Positions 7,221 to 15,302 of a stretch of DNA of 64,000 nt are shown here, one piece after another. Source of the DNA: Fenollaria massiliensis (GTDB lineage Bacteria; Bacillota; Clostridia; Tissierellales; Peptoniphilaceae); the NCBI RefSeq assembly GCF_000312505.2, contig NZ_HG326226.1, forward strand, positions 124,001 through 188,000. Direction: 5' to 3'. Both the position numbers and the translations under genes were made by a program. Every line of letters begins with the position of its first letter. Positions within the stretch are counted from its first letter, which is position 1. The notes beneath the pieces are model-generated. The model was not told where the DNA came from, made no database searches, and was given only the letters and a program-made list of their open reading frames with translations.

Positions 7221-8090
7221 GTGTTAGAAATACAAGCTGTAAATAGAAGTTTTGGAAAGAAAAGAGCACTTAAGTCGGTGGATTTAGAAATAAGCAATGG
7301 AATCTATGGGCTACTTGGTGAGAATGGAGCAGGTAAATCAACCTTGATGAAGATACTAGCTACTTTAGACAAACCTAGTTCAGGAAAGGTGTTATTTTGT
7401 GAGAAAGATATTTGGAATAATAAAGACTATCTTTCTCAAATTGGCTATATGCCACAAGATATAGAAATATATGATGGATTCACAGCCTATGACTATTTAG
7501 AATACATGGCTCTTTTAAAAGGAATGAAGAAGAAGGGGTTAAAAGAAAGAATTTATGAAATTCTAGAGTTTGTTAATTTGAAGGATGTGGATAAAAAGAA
7601 AATTAAGACATTTTCTGGGGGAATGAAAAGAAGGATAGGAATTGGCCAGGCTATTATTAATAATCCAAAGATTCTTATTCTAGATGAACCTACAGCAGGA
7701 CTTGATCCATATGAGCGTATTCGATTTTCCAATATAATTACTAATATGAGCGAAGATAAAATTATATTATTTTCCACTCACATAGTATCAGATATTGAAG
7801 CAATAACAGATCAAGTAGTAATTTTAAGTGAAGGGATGGTAAAGAACAAAGGGAAAATTCAAGATATGGTTCTAGAGCTTCAAGGTAAAGTAAAGCAGAT
7901 AGAAGTTACTAATAAAGAACTCCAAGATTTTACAGAAGAAACATTTGTCGTTCGAATAAAAAACCAAGGAGATAAATACATGGTTCGCTTTATTGAAAAA
8001 GAAGGAAGTCCAAAATCTGGAAATATTTTAACAGCAAATTTAGAGGATTATTTTGTCTATATTGGAGGTCTAAAAAATGAAAAAAATTAA
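7221..8090 (+). CDS. ABC transporter ATP-binding protein (ABC-2 / antibiotic-resistance type)
   Basis: 289 residues. Walker A GENGAGKS at 33-40, signature FSGGMKRR, Walker B ILILDEPTAGLD and H-loop STHIVSD, then a C-terminal regulatory extension of the kind seen in drug and lantibiotic-immunity exporters. The start is GTG: the ATG two bases upstream is out of frame, and GAGGTG sits 6 bases before the GTG. It is the first intact gene of a four-gene module and overlaps the lipoprotein gene by 14 bases. The module is more A-rich than its surroundings and is flanked by duplicated cassettes, consistent with acquisition. Confidence 0.92.
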   Translation: MLEIQAVNRSFGKKRALKSVDLEISNGIYGLLGENGAGKSTLMKILATLDKPSSGKVLFCEKDIWNNKDYLSQIGYMPQDIEIYDGFTAYDYLEYMALLKGMKKKGLKERIYEILEFVNLKDVDKKKIKTFSGGMKRRIGIGQAIINNPKILILDEPTAGLDPYERIRFSNIITNMSEDKIILFSTHIVSDIEAITDQVVILSEGMVKNKGKIQDMVLELQGKVKQIEVTNKELQDFTEETFVVRIKNQGDKYMVRFIEKEGSPKSGNILTANLEDYFVYIGGLKNEKN

Positions 8091-8670
8091 ATTTATATTG
8101 CTATTACTAATGCTTGTCAGTCTATTTACAGCCTGTAGCAGAGAAGAAAAAGCTGCTGAACAAAATGTTAATCGTCAAGAAGAGCAAAAAACCGATATTT
8201 CAAAAGAAGAAAGTCAAGGCATAGAAGAAACACAGTCACTTGAAGAGGAAATTCTTAAGAAGAAATTAAAAGAAGTTCGAAATAAAAGAGAGGAAAGTAT
8301 AACAGTTGAGGAAAATGATGTTACTACAGGTTATATGCCAAAAGAGGTTGATGATCTGCAAAATGGACCTATAATAGAGCAATCTTCTGAGCAGCATAAG
8401 CAAATGTATAATACTGCTGCAACTTATATAAGAGATAATTTAAACATAAATCCTAAGACAAAGCTGAGTGTATATGATGCCATTGATCCTACTGTTTTAG
8501 AAATTTATACTGCTGAAGATCGCGGCTACTTGCAAGATTATACAGTAGAAAATATCTATGTATTAGAATATCAAAAAGAAGATGGAACTTGGAGTTATAT
8601 ATTTATGGGGAGAGAAAACAAACAAAGTCCATGGAAAGTAGTTCATACTGGAGACCATTTTAAGGAATAA
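8077..8670 (+). CDS. Putative lipoprotein of the ABC module
   Basis: 197 residues. Lipoprotein signal peptide with lipobox LFTAC (Cys 20), then a Glu/Lys-rich linker to about residue 85 and a small C-terminal domain (IRDNLNINPKTKLSVYD... to HTGDHF) like small secreted domains of unknown function. Probably membrane-anchored on the outside and working with the exporter encoded on both sides. Confidence 0.7.
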   Translation: MKKIKFILLLLMLVSLFTACSREEKAAEQNVNRQEEQKTDISKEESQGIEETQSLEEEILKKKLKEVRNKREESITVEENDVTTGYMPKEVDDLQNGPIIEQSSEQHKQMYNTAATYIRDNLNINPKTKLSVYDAIDPTVLEIYTAEDRGYLQDYTVENIYVLEYQKEDGTWSYIFMGRENKQSPWKVVHTGDHFKE

Positions 8671-8672
8671 AC

Positions 8673-9893
8673 ATGAAATCACTATATTATGAAATCAAAC
8701 ACTGCTTTAACAAGGTTTCCATATTTGCTTTATTACTATTTCTTTTAGTTGTATTTCTTCACTCTATTATTTATCTAAGTATACAGTGGCGTACTATATT
8801 ACCAGACGGTACATTGGTAGAAGGTTTGTCATCTCACAGAGCTTTTTCAGAAGCATCCAAGGAGTTAAAAGGAGTTTTGGATGATGAATATCTTCAAAAA
8901 CTAAAAAAAACCTATGCATCTAGCTACGAAAAGAAATATCTAGATATTGATAAGGGGTTTTTAGGTACTGGAGGCTTGATGAAATATATCAACACCAATT
9001 ATCTATTAAATAAACCGGAAAGTAGATTCAATGCAAGCAATGGTAACGAGTATATGGAAATAGACTTCCCATATTTAGAAAACGTCGACACCTTCTATGC
9101 CGCATATAAAGAGACATTAGTAGAAGTAGAAGTACAAGCGCATGAAGCTAGTGGATTTAGACCTTATACAGACGAGGAAATTAAACAAATTAAAGATATT
9201 GTTAACAATATTCAATTACCATTGAGGTTAGACAATACAATGTGGATGAGTAGTACAAGAAATTACTTATATTTAGAATATTTTATATTTACCTTGGTTT
9301 TGTGTATTTCGTTTTCTTCTATTTTTTCTAGAGATGGCATAAATCCTGTTTCTGATATTGCCTTGGCCAGTAAGCAGGGGAAAAATAAATATATTTGCAG
9401 AAGATTCATCGCTGGATTAGTTGCTGCAGCTATAATGTATTTAATTTACTTCGTTTTCTTAAGCTTAATTCATGGTAGTGTGTATGGCGGCTTTAGTGGA
9501 TGGAATGCTTCAATTCAGTCTAAGTCAAACTTCTATGTTTTTAACATGACAGCAGGCAAAGTGTTTTTGCTAGAGTGTTTAGGAGGATTGATAGGGACAC
9601 TAGCTGTAACATCGATTGTGTTACTTGTTTCAATTATTATAAAAAGGACAAAAGCTAGCTTACTTGTTTCTGCTGGATTGGTCTATTTTTTAAATAACCA
9701 ATTGAAGGGTTACAGTATCCTACGTTTTACAAATCCATTATTCTTTAAGACTGATAGTATGGGGACGTTAATTTCTTTGTTTGGAAGAATTGTACCCTAT
9801 CTTGTCCTAATAATATTGCTTGGAATACTATATATTTCTATTTGTTTTATTTTAGTAAGACTTTTAGGAAAGAGATATAGGTGGTTAAAATGA
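8673..9893 (+). CDS. ABC-2 type transporter permease subunit
   Basis: 406 residues with one N-terminal membrane helix (about 13-35), a large extracellular region of about 160 residues, and then five or six hydrophobic segments (VLCISFSSIF, LVAAAIMYLIYF, LGGLIGTLAVTSIV, LVLIILLGILYISICF). This is ABC-2 permease topology. The ribosome site AAGGA overlaps the end of the lipoprotein gene, indicating coupling. Confidence 0.8.
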   Translation: MKSLYYEIKHCFNKVSIFALLLFLLVVFLHSIIYLSIQWRTILPDGTLVEGLSSHRAFSEASKELKGVLDDEYLQKLKKTYASSYEKKYLDIDKGFLGTGGLMKYINTNYLLNKPESRFNASNGNEYMEIDFPYLENVDTFYAAYKETLVEVEVQAHEASGFRPYTDEEIKQIKDIVNNIQLPLRLDNTMWMSSTRNYLYLEYFIFTLVLCISFSSIFSRDGINPVSDIALASKQGKNKYICRRFIAGLVAAAIMYLIYFVFLSLIHGSVYGGFSGWNASIQSKSNFYVFNMTAGKVFLLECLGGLIGTLAVTSIVLLVSIIIKRTKASLLVSAGLVYFLNNQLKGYSILRFTNPLFFKTDSMGTLISLFGRIVPYLVLIILLGILYISICFILVRLLGKRYRWLK

Positions 9894-11008
9894 AAAATTT
9901 GATTTACGCAGAGAACAAAAGAATATGGAAACATCCCTTGACTATATTCACATTAGTGTTGGCTTTTTTAGCCGCTGTATTTAATGTCAATAATTCTACA
10001 AAACAGTATTTATCTGAACATACTTTTAATGAGGAAATGAATTTATATTACTTAGATTCTAAAAAGATTGATATAGAAAAAGCTCTTGGTGGGAAATTGG
10101 GTCAAATTCAATCGGAATTCTATTATTACGATATCTTAAGTTTTGCCGAACAATTAGATCTTAAAGGAGATGAACAAGAAAATTTATCATCGCTATTAAG
10201 AGAAAAAATAAAACAACATTTAGATACAAATGAAATTAAGTATAGCGAGGATATAAAAAACAAGGTTACAGATACATTAGATGAAGTCAAAATAGATTTA
10301 TCATATGGAGAAGGTTGGAAAAATCTTAATAAAAATCTCTCTAAATTTCTATATATAAATCTTTTTCTTTCAATTATTTTTACAGCCAACATAATGTCTA
10401 CTAAAAATATGGAAGGGGATGTCTACCAATCTACTTTTTATGGTAAAAATTATCTCTTTAAAGCCAAGGCCATTTTAGCTGCGTTTTGGAGTTTAATCTT
10501 CTGTCTTTTATCTATATTGGCTCTTCTTATTTTTTATATAGGATTATATGGAATAGAGGGAGCGTACAATGCTATTCAAAATAGTCCTATAATGACTCTT
10601 TCGCTTTATAAGGAAACATACTTATCAATGTTTATAAAAAACGGGTTGTTGGGTCTAGTTACTATAGAAACCATGGTATTTTTGACTATTATTATATCAA
10701 AAAAAACAAAGAACTTTATGCAAATTTTCACAAGTATTATTTTATACTATTCTCTGCTTATCCTATTAGACAAAATGGGGAGTGTGATTTTCAACTACAA
10801 ACTTCTTAACTTTTTGTCTTATAAGGCTATGGGATTTTTTTATCACTATACTCACTATGATCTTTATTTATTTGGTGACATTGTTTTAAAATCAATAGAT
10901 GCCATATTACTTGTTAAACTCATTCAATTAATAGCTTTTGGTATTTTTATTTTTGGCTTCAATACAGAATCGAGAGGAAAGCTAAAAACTCGAAAAAAGG
11001 CAAATTGA
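9890..11008 (+). CDS. ABC-2 type transporter permease, second subunit
   Basis: 372 residues from the ATG at 9890, which has AGGTGG five bases upstream; a GTG at 9881 is in frame but lies within that ribosome site. ATGA overlap with the preceding permease. N-terminal helix, an extracellular loop of about 110 residues and a cluster of membrane segments (LFLSIIFTANIM, LIFCLLSILALLIFYIGLYG, LVTIETMVFLTIII, IAFGIFIFGF). It probably forms a heterodimeric membrane channel with the previous gene. Confidence 0.8.
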   Translation: MKNLIYAENKRIWKHPLTIFTLVLAFLAAVFNVNNSTKQYLSEHTFNEEMNLYYLDSKKIDIEKALGGKLGQIQSEFYYYDILSFAEQLDLKGDEQENLSSLLREKIKQHLDTNEIKYSEDIKNKVTDTLDEVKIDLSYGEGWKNLNKNLSKFLYINLFLSIIFTANIMSTKNMEGDVYQSTFYGKNYLFKAKAILAAFWSLIFCLLSILALLIFYIGLYGIEGAYNAIQNSPIMTLSLYKETYLSMFIKNGLLGLVTIETMVFLTIIISKKTKNFMQIFTSIILYYSLLILLDKMGSVIFNYKLLNFLSYKAMGFFYHYTHYDLYLFGDIVLKSIDAILLVKLIQLIAFGIFIFGFNTESRGKLKTRKKAN

Positions 11009-11010
11009 GT

Positions 11011-11102
11011 CATAATGAAAAAAATTTAGAAAAAGTTCTAGAAGAGTGCAAGTTATCAGAAGAAGAATTATAAGAGTTTGAACAATACATTATAGAAGAA
11101 GA
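11011..11102 (+). pseudogene. Degenerate coding fragment after the ABC module
   Basis: One frame reads HNEKNLEKVLEECKLSEEEL, then a TAA, then EFEQYIIEEDL before running into the cassette hairpin. There is no start codon or ribosome site. It looks like the tail of a helical protein cut off when the flanking cassette joined, but it is short and the assignment is weak. Confidence 0.3.
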
Positions 11103-11109
11103 TTTATTA

Positions 11110-11249
11110 AAAGCTTTCACTTTTGTGAGAGCTTTTTTGATGCTTTATTACAAATATGTTAAGAATCACGAAAATCCATTTATTTACACTTGTGTGGGTA
11201 TATAATATATATAGGTAAAGTAATAAAAAGTGATAAAAGGAGGTTTATT
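11110..11249 (+). repeat. Terminator/promoter cassette, copy 3
   Basis: Hairpin AAAGCTTTCAC / GTGAGAGC with six T (11110-11138), serving as terminator of the ABC module, then the conserved promoter segment with TATAAT at 11201-11206, AAAAAGTGATAAA and the ribosome site GGAGG. Confidence 0.75.
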
Positions 11250-12143
11250 ATGAAAAAGTTTTTATCATTTCTTTTAGTATTTGTGCTAGTTTTGTCAATG
11301 TCTATGAACATTTCTATGGCGAAGCTTGATGAGACTGGTGCGAAAGAAATTAGTTTTGGAACTAGTAGGGGACCTGAAGATGCCATTATACGTATCGCTG
11401 ACAAAACTTATCCTATTAAGAACGAAACTATATTATTTATCAACGGAGAAATAATTCCTGAAGCTGAAGTCGTTATAGATGGCGGCAAGGCCATGCTACC
11501 ACTAAGGCTTATTGCTGAAAAGCTTGGATACGAACTTGGTTGGAACGGTGCTGAGAAAAAGGTTACGCTTAAAAAAGCTGATAAGAGCATTGACATTACT
11601 ATAGCTAAAAATGAAATGTCTAAGCTTATCAAGAATACTACTTATGTAAGTCCAGATTTTGTAGAAAAGAATCTTGCTGAAAGCGCTGTAGTTACTGAAA
11701 GGATTGGCGATGACTCAAAAGAATTTTATGATACTAAGATGGCTATAACTCAAGATAAGACTATCGAAAGAAGTCTTAGAAATGTCATCATTGATGAAAA
11801 GCACGAGTACAAGGACAATTTAAGTTCTGATGACGCGATGAAGCTAGTTAAGGAAAAATGCCTTGAAGGTCTAAAGAATTTTGCGAAGACTTTGAAGGAA
11901 AAAGTTAAGGACGAACCAAATAGATTTGACGATGACATAAAATTAATCGAAAAAGATATCAATAGAATGATCTACATTGGCGAGGTTTCTAAGTTTTATA
12001 GATACACAATAGGACCTTATGATGTTTTATATGACAGAACAGATGGTAAAATCTACTTCCAAATATATCAAGATGAAACTAGAATTAGGGAAGTGGATGT
12101 GAATGATCCGGATTTGTATATGAGTATATTTATAATCGGATAA
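11250..12143 (+). CDS. Secreted protein with copper amine oxidase N-terminal-like domain, paralogue 3
   Basis: 297 residues from the ATG at 11250 (GGAGG just upstream; the in-frame ATG at 11190 lies in the promoter). Signal peptide ends SMA near residue 24. The domain (YPIKNETILFINGE, AMLPLRLIAEKLGYELGW) is closer to paralogue 2 at the N terminus, while the C-terminal half (DEKHEYKDN, YIGEVSKFYRYTIG, YDRTDGKIYF, DVNDPDLY) matches paralogue 1. It lacks part of the second repeat that paralogue 1 has. Function unknown; a secreted or surface role is inferred from the signal peptide. Confidence 0.8.
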   Translation: MKKFLSFLLVFVLVLSMSMNISMAKLDETGAKEISFGTSRGPEDAIIRIADKTYPIKNETILFINGEIIPEAEVVIDGGKAMLPLRLIAEKLGYELGWNGAEKKVTLKKADKSIDITIAKNEMSKLIKNTTYVSPDFVEKNLAESAVVTERIGDDSKEFYDTKMAITQDKTIERSLRNVIIDEKHEYKDNLSSDDAMKLVKEKCLEGLKNFAKTLKEKVKDEPNRFDDDIKLIEKDINRMIYIGEVSKFYRYTIGPYDVLYDRTDGKIYFQIYQDETRIREVDVNDPDLYMSIFIIG

Positions 12144-12156
12144 AGAAATTTCAAAT

Positions 12157-12182
12157 AAGCTCCATTAATTTGGAGCTTTTTT
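12157..12182 (+). terminator. Terminator after paralogue 3
   Basis: Stem AAGCTCC / GGAGCTT with an 8-base loop and a run of six T. Confidence 0.8.
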
Positions 12183-12196
12183 CACGTCTACACAAT

Positions 12197-12225
12197 TTGC
12201 AAAAATGATTTTTTAGTACTATAAT
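12197..12225 (+). promoter_or_regulatory. Promoter of the small membrane protein gene
   Basis: TTGCAA at 12197-12202, 17-base spacer, TATAAT at 12220-12225; the ribosome site GGGGGGTG follows at about 12241. Confidence 0.65.
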
Positions 12226-12254
12226 ATAAGTAAGCTTATTAGGGGGGTGTCAAA

Positions 12255-12623
12255 ATGACGGAACTTAATAAAACAAAGTCAAAAAGCAAAGTAAGTAAGA
12301 TATATAATTACACTGTTTTAGGCATATATGCTTTGGTTTTGCTAGCGTATATAATTTTTAAGCTTATGGGTGCTGATGAAAAGACGGGCAGTATCATCCT
12401 TAATGCTGTGCTACTAAGTTTATTATTTGCGTTAGTGGGACTAATATTTATCCCGAAAAATACTCTTACATGGATAAACATTATCTTGCCTGTAGTAATA
12501 AATGCACCATACTTCTTATGTCTTATAGCTGTTACACACGGTTTGGATTGGATAGGCGTTGCATCTTACTACTTTGAGCGTGTAATTAGCTCACCAATAA
12601 ATTTAATAAAAGCATTTTTCTAA
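12255..12623 (+). CDS. Small integral membrane protein, unknown function
   Basis: 122 residues: a short Lys/Ser-rich N terminus and three hydrophobic segments at about 21-40, 46-65 and 73-93. No family recognised. It has its own promoter and ends at a bidirectional terminator shared with the convergent lipoprotein gene. Confidence 0.6.
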   Translation: MTELNKTKSKSKVSKIYNYTVLGIYALVLLAYIIFKLMGADEKTGSIILNAVLLSLLFALVGLIFIPKNTLTWINIILPVVINAPYFLCLIAVTHGLDWIGVASYYFERVISSPINLIKAFF

Positions 12624-12635
12624 TTTGCGCATAAA

Positions 12636-12679
12636 AATGCAGCTACATATCATATCATGTAGCTGCATTAATTTTTTTC
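12636..12679. terminator. Bidirectional terminator between convergent genes
   Basis: Perfect 13-pair stem AATGCAGCTACAT / ATGTAGCTGCATT (12636-12648 with 12657-12669) followed by T-rich sequence on the plus strand and preceded by A-rich sequence that serves the minus strand. Confidence 0.85.
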
Positions 12680-13419
12680 TAATTACTTGTGGATATATTA
12701 TCTATGGCTATTCTATCTGAAATATCGCTTAAGTCTATCGGGCTTGAGCTTGACTCTGGCATATCGTCGAGGTTGCCTTTCCAGGCTGGTTTTATTTGAA
12801 CGTTTAAGTTCTCATCTCCTAGTTTGAAGCTTATATCGTCAATGCTACCATCACCGGTACCTGAGGACACACAAACGTAGGATAATGTATCTTTACTTTC
12901 GCTTAGGCTTATGTCGCCTCTAAAGCCGCCTGCTCTAGCTACTCCTATTGGCACAATTTCATCTGAGCTTAGCTCTTTTGTAAAGTCTTTGTTTGGATAA
13001 TAAAACTTGATGTCTGACATACCATAGTCATAGTCTTGATAAACTAAAAGTAGTGGGTAGTCTAAATTGTTTAGCTTTACAAGTGAATATGTGTAAGTGC
13101 AATTAAATCCGTCATCTTTTGTGACTGGATTAAATTTCTCTGGGTTCATATTGTCTAAAACACTTGTGTATACTTGCTTTACTTTTTCAAGATTCTCATC
13201 TTCTTGAGCTAATGCGTTTTCTTCAGCATCTTTACTTTCTTCGTTGTCTTCGCTTTCTTCACTATCTTTGCTTTCTTCATTATCTTCGCTTGATTTATCG
13301 TTTGCACTCTCTGTAAGATTCTTATCTTCAAGTGTAGTATCTTGTTTTGACAAACATGCTGTTAGGCTTAAGATAAATGTAAGGCTAATTAGAAGAGCTA
13401 TCATTGTTTTTTTCATCAT
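12679..13419 (-). CDS. Putative lipoprotein with acidic low-complexity linker
   Basis: 246 residues. Signal peptide with lipobox LTAC (Cys about 22), then about 50 residues made almost only of Glu, Asp, Ser, Asn and Lys with repeating NEESKD-like units, then a globular domain of about 160 residues (YTYSLVKLNNLDYPLLLVYQ, SYVCVSSGTGDGS). The acidic stretch probably acts as a spacer across the cell wall. The start is the first of two consecutive ATGs; AAAGGAG lies 8 bases upstream. No family recognised. Confidence 0.65.
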   Translation of the reverse strand: MMKKTMIALLISLTFILSLTACLSKQDTTLEDKNLTESANDKSSEDNEESKDSEESEDNEESKDAEENALAQEDENLEKVKQVYTSVLDNMNPEKFNPVTKDDGFNCTYTYSLVKLNNLDYPLLLVYQDYDYGMSDIKFYYPNKDFTKELSSDEIVPIGVARAGGFRGDISLSESKDTLSYVCVSSGTGDGSIDDISFKLGDENLNVQIKPAWKGNLDDMPESSSSPIDLSDISDRIAIDNISTSN

Positions 13420-13456
13420 AAGGTCTACTCCTTTTCATAGATGTTTTTATATATCA

Positions 13457-13485
13457 ATTCTAGCATATTTTTCTTTGTTTTACAA
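13457..13485 (-). promoter_or_regulatory. Promoter of the acidic lipoprotein gene
   Basis: Reading the minus strand: TTGTAA (13485-13480), 17-base spacer, TAGAAT (13462-13457) with an extended -10 TGC. Confidence 0.7.
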
Positions 13486-13500
13486 TAATTTTGTATAGTG

Positions 13501-13530
13501 AAAACCCTCTTCACCACGTGGCAAAGAGGG
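13501..13530 (-). terminator. Terminator of the hydrogenase operon
   Basis: On the minus strand: CCCTCTT, an inner CCACGTGG palindrome, AAGAGGG, then TTTT. It lies just beyond the hydA stop. Confidence 0.75.
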
Positions 13531-13547
13531 TATATGATTATATTAAA

Positions 13548-15293
13548 TTACATCTTTGGATCGGCTTCGTAATGTGTGTGTAGTAGCTCGTGTGCTAATT
13601 CGCCGCCAACTTCGCCAAGGTATTCTTTGTAAAGTTGTATAATTTTTGGATTGGCGTGTGATTTTCTTATTGCTTTGCCTTTATCTATATTATAGATGGC
13701 TTCAGCTCTCCTCTTAAGTATTGAGATGTCGCCGTTATGAAGCGGTTGACCGCCTCCGCCTATACATCCGCCTGGGCAAGCCATAACTTCTATCGCATCG
13801 TATTCTTTTTCGCCTGACTTAACCATGTTTAGTAGTTTTCTTGTATTGCCAAGTCCGTTTGCTACGGCGATTCTGATTTCTCTTCCATCTATATCAACTG
13901 TTGCTTCTTTGATACCGTTAAGGCCTCTAAGTGAAGTAAATTCAATCTCTTTAAGCTCTTTTCCAGTTATAGTCTCGTAAGCTGTTCTGCATGTTGCCTC
14001 GATAACGCCGCCTGTAGCTCCGAAGATTGCGCCTGCGCCTGTTGATTCACCCATTGGATCGTCAAAGTTCTCGTCTTTAAGGTCTTTAAAGCTTAGTCCT
14101 GCTTCTTTGATCATTGCGCCAAGCTCATTAGTTGTGATAACTATATCAACGTCGCTGCGGCCCCTGCTCTTAAGCTCATCTCTTGCTGATTCGTATTTTT
14201 TAGCTAAACAAGGCATTACTGATACGACTACCATATCCGTAGGATCTATGCCAAGTTTTTGGGCAAGATAAGTTTTTGCAACTGCTCCAAACATTTCATG
14301 AGGGCTCTTGCATGATGATGGTATATCGATCATATCTGAGAATTGTTGCTCCATGAAGTTTACCCAGCCTGGACAGCAGCTTGTTAGTATAGGCATCTTG
14401 CCTCCCTTTGTAAGTCTTTCTACGAACTCGTGTGCTTCTTCAACTATAGTTAGGTCAGCTGCGAAGTTTGTGTCAAAGACTTGGTCGAAGCCTAGTTTTT
14501 TAAGTGCGCTAACCATCTTACCAGTAACTATAGTTCCTGGCTCCATACCAAATATTTCGCCTAAGGCAACTCTAACTGCTGGAGCTGTTTGAACAACAAC
14601 GTATTTCTTTGGATCTGCAAGTGCTTTCCATACTTTTCTTGTGTAGCTCATGCCATGAAGTGCGCCTGTAGGGCAGACTGTAACGCATTGACCACAGAAA
14701 GTACATGTTGTCTCAAACATGCTTCTATTAAATGTTGAGCCGACGTGGCAGTCAAAACCACGGCCAACCTCAGCAAGTGCGCCGACTGTTTGCACTTGAT
14801 TACACATTGTCTCACATCTTCTGCAAAGAATACACTTTTCTGGCTCTCTAACCATAGATAAACTTCTGTCGTCTATAGGTATGTGTCTTCTTTCACCTTG
14901 ATAAGGTATTTCTCTAATTCCTAGGTCTTGCGCTAGCTTTTGTAGTTGGCAGTTTAAGTTTTTAGCACAAGTCAAGCAGCTGTTCGGATGGTCTGATAAA
15001 AGCAGCTCAACTATAGTCCTTCTAGCGTTTATGGCAAGAGGAGACTCAGTTTTTATATCCATGCCTTCTTTAACAGGTGTTGCGCATGCTGGCAGAAGCT
15101 TGCCGCTTTTTGCGTCTTCAACCATACAAACCCTGCAAGAAGCAAGTTTATTTACAAATTTTATATCATGTAATTCCATGTGGCAAAGTGTAGGTATCTT
15201 TACGCCAATGGTTTTAGCAGCATCAAGTATTGAAGTTCTGCCTTCAACAGATACATCAACGCCGTTAATTTTTAAGTTTGTTATCTTAGCCAT
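13548..15293 (-). CDS. hydA: [FeFe] hydrogenase catalytic subunit (HydA-type)
   Basis: 581 residues. In order: an N-terminal [2Fe-2S] ferredoxin domain (Cys in CHMELHD, CRVC, LPACATP), a His/three-Cys cluster (HPNSCLTCAKNLNC), two [4Fe-4S] sites (CILCRRCETMC and CTFCGQCVTVCPTG), and the H-cluster domain with its three signatures TSCCPGW, MPCLAKKYE and MACPGGCIGGGGQP. It oxidises or evolves H2. Encoded last in an operon with NuoF- and NuoE-like subunits, it belongs to the multimeric NAD(H)- and ferredoxin-linked group. The large extra C-terminal iron-sulfur domain seen in some HydA is absent. Cytoplasmic. Confidence 0.95.
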   Translation of the reverse strand: MAKITNLKINGVDVSVEGRTSILDAAKTIGVKIPTLCHMELHDIKFVNKLASCRVCMVEDAKSGKLLPACATPVKEGMDIKTESPLAINARRTIVELLLSDHPNSCLTCAKNLNCQLQKLAQDLGIREIPYQGERRHIPIDDRSLSMVREPEKCILCRRCETMCNQVQTVGALAEVGRGFDCHVGSTFNRSMFETTCTFCGQCVTVCPTGALHGMSYTRKVWKALADPKKYVVVQTAPAVRVALGEIFGMEPGTIVTGKMVSALKKLGFDQVFDTNFAADLTIVEEAHEFVERLTKGGKMPILTSCCPGWVNFMEQQFSDMIDIPSSCKSPHEMFGAVAKTYLAQKLGIDPTDMVVVSVMPCLAKKYESARDELKSRGRSDVDIVITTNELGAMIKEAGLSFKDLKDENFDDPMGESTGAGAIFGATGGVIEATCRTAYETITGKELKEIEFTSLRGLNGIKEATVDIDGREIRIAVANGLGNTRKLLNMVKSGEKEYDAIEVMACPGGCIGGGGQPLHNGDISILKRRAEAIYNIDKGKAIRKSHANPKIIQLYKEYLGEVGGELAHELLHTHYEADPKM

Positions 15294-15302
15294 AAGTACC
15301 TC

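Noticed and set aside
13220-13300. Short tandem repeat near 13.25 kb
   Set aside because: It encodes the acidic Glu/Ser/Asp linker of the minus-strand lipoprotein; coding low complexity rather than a separate element.
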